Origin: PWHW01 sp964435025
GTDB lineage: Bacteria > Patescibacteriota > Minisyncoccia > Minisyncoccales > PWPS01
Reading direction: 5' to 3'
DNA length: 10,563 bases
Assembly (NCBI GenBank): GCA_964435025.1
Contig: CAYSXL010000018.1
Location: 1 to 10,563, forward strand
This document shows positions 5,845 to 10,563 of the stretch, one piece after another. Numbering within the stretch: the first letter of the stretch is position 1; the number at the start of each line of letters is the position of its first letter. The notes under the pieces were generated by a model. It made no database searches. It saw only the letters and a list, made by a program, of their open reading frames with translations, and was not told the origin of the DNA. Made by a program: the position numbers and the translations under genes.

Positions 5845-6885
5845 ATGAAAAAAATATTGTTTAAAATCTTCGTAATACTGTTTGCGCTTATTTTGTTCCT
5901 GCTTTTCTTTTGTTATCAAGGCGTCTATACCGAGAAAGACCCTCAAGGAGAAGATGTAGTTTTTGTAGTGGAGAAGGGAGATGGTGTCTTTGATATTGCC
6001 GGCAATTTGGAGGAAAGAGGGATTATAAAAAAGGAACAATTTTTTGTACTTTATACGGTTTTTTCCGGAAAAGAGAAAGATCTTAAAGCGGGCAGCTATT
6101 TGTTGTCCTCATCAATGAATGTAGCGGAAATAGTGGGGGAAATGTTTCTCGGAAGTGAAAATAAAGTTACGATTATAGAAGGGTGGAATTTGAGAGATAT
6201 TGCCGGTTACTTAAAGCAGGAAGGGTTTGGGGATGCGGAAGAATTCTATAGTTTGGCAGGCGAGCCTCCTTTTTTCGAAGACGGGAAATTAAGGAATAAA
6301 AAAGAGGGGAAAATGGAGTGGGAGATAGCCTTCTTAGAGAAGATACCTGACATAGAAACGGCTGAAGGTTTTCTTTTTCCGGATACCTATTATATTTCTC
6401 CCGGTACTCCCGTAGAAAATGTTCTGGAAGCGATGCTTCTAAATTTTGAAAGGAAAGTGGTTCGTGGAATGAAAAAAGAAATAACAGGGAGTGACATGTC
6501 CCTCTTTGAGATAATAACTCTTGCCTCCTTACTAGAGAGAGAGGTTAGAGATTTTGAGGAAAAACGTATTATCGCGGGAATAATCAAAGAGAGGCTGGAG
6601 AAAGGTATGCGATTACAGATAGATGCCACTATAACTTATCTTACGGGAAGGCGGTCGGTGAATATACCAATAGAGGAAACGAGGATAAATTCCCCGTACA
6701 ATACTTATGTTTATACCGGATTTCCCAAGGGGCCTATATGTAGTCCGAGTATTGAAAGCATAGAAGCGGCGCTCTCTCCCAAAGAAAGTGAATATCTTTA
6801 TTATTTATCAAAAAGAAACGGAGAAACCGTTTTCAGCAGAACTCATAGTGAACACATTGAAGCGAAAAAAAAGTATTTAAGGTAG
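5845..6885 (+). CDS. mltG: Endolytic murein transglycosylase MltG (YceG-like)
   Basis: MltG cleaves newly made glycan strands at the outer face of the membrane and so sets their length. The 346-residue protein has one N-terminal membrane helix (about 5-24), then a LysM-like region (about 37-105) with VVEKGDGVFDIAGNLEERGII. The catalytic YceG domain carries EGFLFPDTYYI (174-184), the active-site Glu in ASLLEREV (E231, equivalent to the Glu of the ASxxEKE motif), RLQIDATITY (256-265), SPYNTYVYTGFPKGPI (283-298) and the C-terminal TxSEH-like motif THSEH (333-337). In many homologues a His precedes the final F of the GxHxF stretch; here it reads GETVF. The cysteine at 23 is not in a lipobox. The gene lies 6 nt after pcm and 9 nt before the DJ-1 gene. 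Its presence implies that the organism makes peptidoglycan. Confidence 0.93.
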   Translation: MKKILFKIFVILFALILFLLFFCYQGVYTEKDPQGEDVVFVVEKGDGVFDIAGNLEERGIIKKEQFFVLYTVFSGKEKDLKAGSYLLSSSMNVAEIVGEMFLGSENKVTIIEGWNLRDIAGYLKQEGFGDAEEFYSLAGEPPFFEDGKLRNKKEGKMEWEIAFLEKIPDIETAEGFLFPDTYYISPGTPVENVLEAMLLNFERKVVRGMKKEITGSDMSLFEIITLASLLEREVRDFEEKRIIAGIIKERLEKGMRLQIDATITYLTGRRSVNIPIEETRINSPYNTYVYTGFPKGPICSPSIESIEAALSPKESEYLYYLSKRNGETVFSRTHSEHIEAKKKYLR

Positions 6886-6894
6886 TAATACTTT

Positions 6895-7443
6895 ATGAAA
6901 AAATTAGCGATTATCGTTGCATCCAAAGATTTTCGTGACGAGGAATACTTTATTCCGCAAGCCATTTTCAAAAAGGAAGGGCTTCCTTTTAAAATTTTTA
7001 GTGATAAAAAAGGAGTTATTATTGGAGTTTATGGAGGAGAAGGGTTCGCCGGGGAAGAAATAGAGAAGTTAAACGTTGAAGACTTCTCGGGAGTTGTTTT
7101 CGTAGGGGGACCGGGAGCAGCGAAACTTCTTGACAATGAAAAGAGTTATAAGATAGCAAAAGAGGCATTTAAAAAGAACGTTTTATTGGCTGCCATTTGC
7201 ATTAGTCCTACTATTTTGGCTAAAGCGGGAGTCTTGGAGGGGAAAGGGGCGACGGTATGGAATTCTTCTATGGAAAGAGAGCCTATTAAGATACTTAAAA
7301 AGTTTGGGACACGCTATGAAAATAAAGATGTAGTTGTCGACGAAAGAATTATTACTGCAAACGGACCCGAGTCGGCCGAGAAGTTTGCAAAGGAAATAGT
7401 AAAAGGAATCCGGGGAAAAGATTTGACAAAGAAACAAAAATAG
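6895..7443 (+). CDS. DJ-1/PfpI family protein
   Basis: This 182-residue protein has the class-I glutamine amidotransferase-like fold of the DJ-1/PfpI family, whose members act as deglycases, chaperones or peptidases. Visible are KLAIIVASKDFRDEEY at the N-terminus with the conserved Glu (E16 or E17, most likely E17), the VVFVGGPGAAKLL strand and loop (67-79), and the nucleophile elbow AAICISPTILAKAGVL with C102. The terminal part NKDVVVDERIITANGP (143-158) is typical. The residue after the cysteine is Ile, not the His of PfpI-type proteases (CHGP), so protease activity is unlikely; this Ile variant occurs in other DJ-1-like branches as far as I recall. It is the last gene of the def operon. 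Its final 20 nt contain the -35 and spacer of the rplJ promoter. The biochemical activity is unknown. Confidence 0.88.
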   Translation: MKKLAIIVASKDFRDEEYFIPQAIFKKEGLPFKIFSDKKGVIIGVYGGEGFAGEEIEKLNVEDFSGVVFVGGPGAAKLLDNEKSYKIAKEAFKKNVLLAAICISPTILAKAGVLEGKGATVWNSSMEREPIKILKKFGTRYENKDVVVDERIITANGPESAEKFAKEIVKGIRGKDLTKKQK

Positions 7444-7450
7444 ATATAAT
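7423..7450 (+). promoter_or_regulatory. Promoter of rplJ-rplL
   Basis: TTGACA at 7423-7428 and TATAAT at 7445-7450 are perfect consensus hexamers with a 16-bp spacer. The -35 and most of the spacer are inside the 3' end of the DJ-1 gene. Transcription would start near 7457, giving a leader of about 108 nt before the L10 start at 7565. It is the best promoter match in the window, fitting a highly expressed ribosomal operon. Confidence 0.88.
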
Positions 7451-7465
7451 TAGCACACATTCGTC

Positions 7466-7533
7466 CGCAGACAGTGGGTTTGCCGCATAAAGGCAATTAA
7501 AAGTCCCGCCGAGGAGAAGTGGTTTTGTCTGCG
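7466..7533 (+). promoter_or_regulatory. Ribosomal protein L10 leader RNA
   Basis: The region directly before rplJ folds as an L10-type leader. CGCAGACA (7466-7473) pairs with TGTCTGCG (7526-7533) as an 8-bp closing stem. GTGGG (7474-7478) pairs with CCCGC (7505-7509), with one G-U pair. TGCC (7481-7484) pairs with GGCA (7492-7495). The unpaired CCGAGGAGAAG after the inner arm resembles the conserved GCCGAGG stretch of known L10 leaders, where L10 complexed with L7/L12 binds and represses its own operon. Position, sequence and fold agree. The regulatory function is inferred from the family. Confidence 0.8.
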
Positions 7534-7551
7534 ATTAATGCAGATTTTTTT
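7527..7551 (+). terminator. Attenuator-type intrinsic terminator in the rplJ leader
   Basis: TCTGC (7528-7532) pairs with GCAGA (7540-7544), extendable by G-U pairs at both ends, with a 5-nt loop. Seven T (7545-7551) follow. The left arm is the same GTCTGCG that closes the L10 leader, so the two folds exclude each other. It stands 14 nt before the L10 start codon, where a plain terminator would silence the operon, so conditional termination is the natural reading. Confidence 0.65.
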
Positions 7552-7564
7552 GTGTTTATATATT

Positions 7565-8074
7565 ATGACTACAATAAATAAAGAAAAGAAAAAAGAAATA
7601 GTGAAAGGTCTTCGCGAGAATATTGCAAAGCAAAAGGGAATCTTTTTTATTAATTTTAAAGGAGTTACAGGTGAGACTGCAAGAGATTTAAGAAAAAAGA
7701 TTCGCGACAATGGAGGAAGTCTGGTGGTCGCAAGAAAAACTCTGGCAAAGATAGCCTTTGAGAAGGAGGACATTGACTATAATCCGCTTCTTCTTGAAGG
7801 AGAGGTGGGGCTGGTATTTGGGTTTGAGGATGGAGTTAAAGTGGCTAAAATTCTGGGAAAGATGGATAAGGAAGAAGTTGTTTCTCTCCTTGGAGGTATT
7901 TATGAAGGAAGTGTACTTACTTCGGAAGAGGCAAAAACCATAGCCAATCTTCCTTCAAGAGAAGAGTTACTTTCGAAATTATTTTCTGTGATGACCGCAC
8001 CATCAAGAAATTTCTTGCATGCATTAGAAGGAAATACAAAAGGTCTTTTATACGTGTTAAAAAGTATACAATAA
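7565..8074 (+). CDS. rplJ: 50S ribosomal protein L10
   Basis: L10 anchors the L7/L12 stalk dimers on 23S rRNA at the factor-binding site of the large subunit. The 169-residue protein has the typical N-terminal part (KEKKKEIVKGLRENI, then GIFFINFKGVTGETARDLRKKIR) and VVARKTLAKIA (54-64), corresponding to the conserved VvKNTL segment. LLGGIYEGSVLTSEE and LPSREELLSKL (129-139) lie toward the C-terminus. A terminal helix (about 144-168) would bind L7/L12. I chose the ATG at 7565: an in-frame ATG at 7538 would lie in the loop of the attenuator hairpin and add a hydrophobic MQIFLCLYI stretch not seen in L10. No Shine-Dalgarno sequence precedes 7565; the upstream bases are T-rich. It is probably autoregulated through the leader RNA. 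Confidence 0.95.
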   Translation: MTTINKEKKKEIVKGLRENIAKQKGIFFINFKGVTGETARDLRKKIRDNGGSLVVARKTLAKIAFEKEDIDYNPLLLEGEVGLVFGFEDGVKVAKILGKMDKEEVVSLLGGIYEGSVLTSEEAKTIANLPSREELLSKLFSVMTAPSRNFLHALEGNTKGLLYVLKSIQ

Positions 8075-8094
8075 TTAATAAATAACCGATGGCC

Positions 8095-8113
8095 GATAAC
8101 CGGTGATGTTATC
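8095..8113 (+). repeat. Small inverted repeat between rplJ and rplL
   Basis: GATAAC (8095-8100) and GTTATC (8108-8113) form a 6-bp stem with a 7-nt loop in the 65-nt spacer. ATAACCGATG (8082-8091) and ATAACCGGTG (8096-8105) are a near-perfect direct repeat in the same place. No T-run follows, so read-through into rplL is expected. It may be an mRNA processing or translation-control structure, or may mean nothing. Confidence 0.35.
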
Positions 8114-8139
8114 ACAAGGTTAGAGGCTGATTAATTCTT

Positions 8140-8622
8140 ATGGCTGAAGAAGAAAAAAAGAAAGAAACCGCCAATACTCCTAAGAAGGATACGGCGGAAA
8201 ACAAAGAAGAGGGAGAAGAAGTAGAAGTTCCAAAAAAGTTTGAGGAACTTGTTAAGAGTATTGAAAATCTTTCTGTCTTGGAGTTGGCGGAACTCGTAAA
8301 AATTCTGGAAAAGAAATTCGGTGTTTCCGCTGCCGCGCCTGTTGCTGTTGCGCCTGCTGCCAGAGGAGCTACCGAGGAAGCTGCTGAAGAGTCCGAGGAA
8401 AAGAATGAATATACCGTTACCCTTAAGGGTGCGGGTGATAACAAAATAGAGGTTATCAAGGCGGTAAGAACAATTACGGAGAAAGGGCTCAAAGAGGCAA
8501 AGGAATTAGTGGATGCCTCCGGTGAAGAGCCGCAAGTTCTTAAAGAAGGTGTTCCGGCAGAAGAGGCGAAAGAAATAGAAAAAACCCTCAAAGATGCCGG
8601 GGCTTTAGTGGAACTAAAGTAG
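8140..8622 (+). CDS. rplL: 50S ribosomal protein L7/L12 with charged N-terminal extension
   Basis: L7/L12 forms the mobile stalk that recruits translational GTPases. At 160 residues it is about 35 longer than typical (120-130). The excess is at the N-terminus, where residues 1-33 are almost all Glu, Lys, Asp and Thr. The dimerisation domain follows (34-63, FEELVKSIENLSVLELAELV), then the Ala/Pro/Glu hinge (about 64-88) and the globular C-terminal domain (90-160) with KIEVIKAVR (102-110) and GLKEAKELVD (116-125), the factor-binding surface. The frame reads cleanly from the ATG at 8140. No internal ATG exists near residue 33, so the extension is not a start-site error unless a rare start codon is used. 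A GAGG lies about 14 nt upstream, too distant for a normal Shine-Dalgarno sequence. It is co-transcribed with rplJ and ends at a strong terminator. Confidence 0.94.
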   Translation: MAEEEKKKETANTPKKDTAENKEEGEEVEVPKKFEELVKSIENLSVLELAELVKILEKKFGVSAAAPVAVAPAARGATEEAAEESEEKNEYTVTLKGAGDNKIEVIKAVRTITEKGLKEAKELVDASGEEPQVLKEGVPAEEAKEIEKTLKDAGALVELK

Positions 8623-8629
8623 AAAAAAT

Positions 8630-10480
8630 TTAGAGCTCAAGAAGATGTACCTTCCGGTTAACCAGAAGGTACATTTTTTTTCCATCGGGTGTGACGGTAA
8701 TGTCTTTTATTCCCTTAAGGATATCTCCGGAAAACTGTTTAATATTTTTTTCGTTTTTCTCGACAACAATTACCCTATTTTTTCCGGGATCAAGAATAAA
8801 AAGAGGGGAGTCGGGAGAAACGGAATATATTTTTTTTGCTCCTTTTAGTGACGGGAATATAAAGGGAGAGAAGGTTTCTTCTAATTTTCCCGTATAGTAT
8901 CTGTGTATTTTTCCTTCTCGAGTAAGAACAAATATTGATCTATCTATAGCCATAGACAAGCCTCCTTCCGCTCTCTTACTATCTTCTTTTATCCATTTTG
9001 AAGGGGTTTTATTGTCGTAACGAAATATGTTTCCTTGGTCGTCCAATAAATAAGGGTTACCAAAGAAGGAAGAAAGAGAAACAAATTCATTTCGGGGTTC
9101 TAAAAGCTCTATTTGAGTTTGTGAGATTTGCTCTTCTTCCATGTAGGTTATTGTGTTTGGAACGGAGAAAAAAATGAGGTTGTTTCCGGAAAAAGAAGCG
9201 TAATCCACACCTTGCTTTATCGGAAGCGTATGAGAGAATTCTTCTCCGGTCTCAATACTTAGAACACTTAGTTTCGGGGAATCGGATGAAAATAAATACA
9301 GAGATTCATTTGCAAAAATGATTCTTTCAGGGGTTATTTTTTTCACACTTCCAATAAGCTCGGTTTCGGTTATCTCCTCTGAGAAAGAAAAAGAATTCAG
9401 CTTTTCTTTCAGGGAAAAATAAAATTCTTCTGTTTCTTGTGTGAATACAATATCTTCTTCTTTTAATGCTTTGAGTTCAAAAAAAGCTTTCTCTAACATG
9501 AAAAGATCGTTTTTCTCTTGTGCGGTGAGAGCATTTTCTTTTATATTCTGAATTACTTCTTCATTTTTTCCCAAACGAACACTTCTTTCTACCCCTATGG
9601 TTAGAACACCGATAATTACTACACCAAACAGAAGGAGGGGAAGTAAAAGGGATTTTTTCCTGATTTTTGCGGGGATAGCCGTCTTTAAGGAAGATAACTT
9701 CAATTCGGGACCGGGTAATCTTTTTGGGGAAAGATTAAGTTTCGGAAATTTAAGTTTGGAGAAGGGGGATAAGGCTCGCCAAAAGACTTCTTTGAAAGAA
9801 AACCTCTTTTTTCTTTCTCCGGAAATTAATTTTTTCCCTCCTTCCTTTAAGCTGATCGAATGGTCTATGATAAGCGAAACGCCGGAGGTTTGCGGAAATT
9901 TTTCTTTTTGAGTGGAAGCGATGCTTTCACTTATTTTTTCGCTTAAAGGTTCTTTGGATATTTCTTCAAGTATTTTTCCTTTCACAAAAAACCGATATAC
10001 TTCCGGAGTAAGAACGACTAATTTATCGTTCTTTTTCATTTTTCCGGAGATCATATTCTGGAACAGTCCGGAAGGAGAATCTTCTAATTCCTTACTGACA
10101 TCTTTTGTTTTACCGTTATTTAAGAGAAGAAGCTTCATTTCTCCGGACTTTCCCATATAAAGAGAAAAATTTTTTGAAGAAAAGAGGGCAATATTTATCT
10201 TTCCCGAATAATCTTTTTCCCTTATAAAACCGTTTACTCTTTTTAGAGTTTTTTTCAGTGCCCTTTCGGGAGGTAGAGATGTGTCTTTATAATAAACTTC
10301 TTTTGCTAAATGGAAAATATTTTGTAGCAAAGGGGCATCTTTCTTTTCGGCATCGGGAAGCTCTCCAACCATGTAGAGTCTCCCAATCTTACGTTCGTAA
10401 ACGTTTTTTGGTTTGTAATGGAAGCTCTCCGAAACTTTGGTCTCTTCTTTGGGATTAAAGTAAAGCTCAAAAACCTGCAT
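8630..10480 (-). CDS. Membrane protein with degenerate PP2C-like domain and C-terminal beta-propeller-like domain
   Basis: I do not recognise a named family. With the ATG at 10480 the protein has 616 residues. Residues about 94-207 resemble a PP2C/SpoIIE-type phosphatase fold: INIALFSSKNFSLYMGKSGEMKLLLL recalls the 'lyvanvGDSRayLl' strand pair, KNDKLVVLTPEVYRFF (150-165) recalls 'gD.lvLaSDGv.d', and TSGVSLIIDH (198-207) the last strand. The metal-binding Asp residues are missing at these places, so it would be a pseudophosphatase. A basic linker (about 215-276) leads to one membrane helix (277-297), then a charged, probably helical stretch (300-370). About 375-616 are beta-rich blade-like repeats (SLYLFSSDSPKLSVLSIETG, NPYLLDDQGNIFRYD, SIFVLTREGKIHRYY, PLFILDPGKNRVIVVE, KMYLLVNRKVHLLEL), suggesting a propeller outside the cell. 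An alternative ATG at 10516 would add 12 residues but lies upstream of the -10 element and is less likely. The domain calls are by eye. Confidence 0.7.
   Translation of the reverse strand: MQVFELYFNPKEETKVSESFHYKPKNVYERKIGRLYMVGELPDAEKKDAPLLQNIFHLAKEVYYKDTSLPPERALKKTLKRVNGFIREKDYSGKINIALFSSKNFSLYMGKSGEMKLLLLNNGKTKDVSKELEDSPSGLFQNMISGKMKKNDKLVVLTPEVYRFFVKGKILEEISKEPLSEKISESIASTQKEKFPQTSGVSLIIDHSISLKEGGKKLISGERKKRFSFKEVFWRALSPFSKLKFPKLNLSPKRLPGPELKLSSLKTAIPAKIRKKSLLLPLLLFGVVIIGVLTIGVERSVRLGKNEEVIQNIKENALTAQEKNDLFMLEKAFFELKALKEEDIVFTQETEEFYFSLKEKLNSFSFSEEITETELIGSVKKITPERIIFANESLYLFSSDSPKLSVLSIETGEEFSHTLPIKQGVDYASFSGNNLIFFSVPNTITYMEEEQISQTQIELLEPRNEFVSLSSFFGNPYLLDDQGNIFRYDNKTPSKWIKEDSKRAEGGLSMAIDRSIFVLTREGKIHRYYTGKLEETFSPFIFPSLKGAKKIYSVSPDSPLFILDPGKNRVIVVEKNEKNIKQFSGDILKGIKDITVTPDGKKMYLLVNRKVHLLEL
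8645..8681 (+). terminator. Intrinsic terminator of the rplJ-rplL operon
   Basis: ATGTACCTTC (8645-8654) and GAAGGTACAT (8665-8674) form a perfect 10-bp stem. Two more G-C pairs are possible inside around a TTAA loop, and a run of eight T (8674-8681) follows. It lies 22 nt after the rplL stop, inside the last codons of the convergent minus-strand gene. On the minus strand no T-run follows, so it acts in the rplL direction. Confidence 0.92.
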
Positions 10481-10487
10481 TACATAA

Positions 10488-10516
10488 ATTATAGTAATTT
10501 TATTTAAAACAGGCAA
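10488..10516 (-). promoter_or_regulatory. Promoter of the PP2C-like/propeller gene
   Basis: On the minus strand, TTGCCT (10516-10511, 4/6 to TTGACA) is followed after 17 bp by a perfect TATAAT (10493-10488). Transcription would start at about 10481-10482, directly before the ATG at 10480, giving a leaderless or nearly leaderless mRNA. This also argues against the in-frame ATG at 10516, which would lie in the -35. Confidence 0.6.
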
Positions 10517-10563
10517 ATCACCCTCCTGACAATAAGAGGGGAAAGAGATAAAAGTAAAGAACA

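Noticed and set aside
7538..7564. In-frame upstream ATG extending L10 by nine residues
   Set aside because: It lies in the loop of the attenuator hairpin and would add a hydrophobic stretch foreign to L10; the ATG at 7565 gives the usual N-terminus.
10481..10516. Upstream ATG of the PP2C-like/propeller gene
   Set aside because: It coincides with the putative -35 and lies upstream of a perfect TATAAT; the protein is more natural from the ATG at 10480.
10517..10563. CCCTC/GAGGG hairpin near the window end
   Set aside because: A five-pair stem with no T-run on either strand and no adjacent gene end visible in the window.

Overview
The window looks like chromosomal DNA of a small-genome, low-GC bacterium, most likely a member of the Candidate Phyla Radiation (Patescibacteria, perhaps a Parcubacteria-like group). 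This is an inference. It rests on the dense packing, a short EF-Tu-domain-2-like protein, a Rel protein without its C-terminal regulatory domains, an L7/L12 with an N-terminal extension, and the near absence of Shine-Dalgarno sequences before any start codon. A run of exactly 100 N at 2973-3072 shows that this is a scaffolded, probably metagenomic, assembly.

Layout. (1) 54-1158, plus strand: an 83-aa elongation-factor-like beta-barrel protein and a membrane-anchored surface protein with an acidic linker and two related C-terminal domains. (2) 1171-2691, minus strand: a bifunctional (p)ppGpp synthetase/hydrolase, convergent with the previous gene. (3) 2863-3126, plus strand: a tiny Lys/Thr-rich, histone-tail-like repeat protein with the assembly gap inside it, followed by an intrinsic terminator. 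(4) 3172-4632, minus strand: a membrane diadenylate cyclase (CdaA type) fused to YbbR/CdaR-like domains. (5) 4743-7443, plus strand: a tight four-gene run of peptide deformylase, protein-L-isoaspartate methyltransferase-like protein, MltG endolytic transglycosylase and DJ-1/PfpI-family protein. Its promoter is back to back with the cdaA promoter and shares the -35 bases. (6) 7423-8681, plus strand: the rplJ-rplL ribosomal stalk operon, with consensus promoter hexamers, an L10-type leader RNA, an apparent attenuator hairpin and an intrinsic terminator. (7) 8630-10480, minus strand: a large uncharacterised protein with a degenerate PP2C-like cytoplasmic domain, one membrane helix and a probable extracytoplasmic beta-propeller.

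Taken together, the window combines two nucleotide second-messenger enzymes (ppGpp and c-di-AMP), cell-wall glycan processing (MltG, and the YbbR domains of the cyclase), protein maturation or repair (Def, Pcm, DJ-1) and translation (L10, L7/L12). No phage, transposon, CRISPR or defence genes were seen. The least described items are the cyclase-YbbR fusion, the PP2C-like/propeller membrane protein, the duplicated-domain surface protein and the Lys-rich repeat protein.
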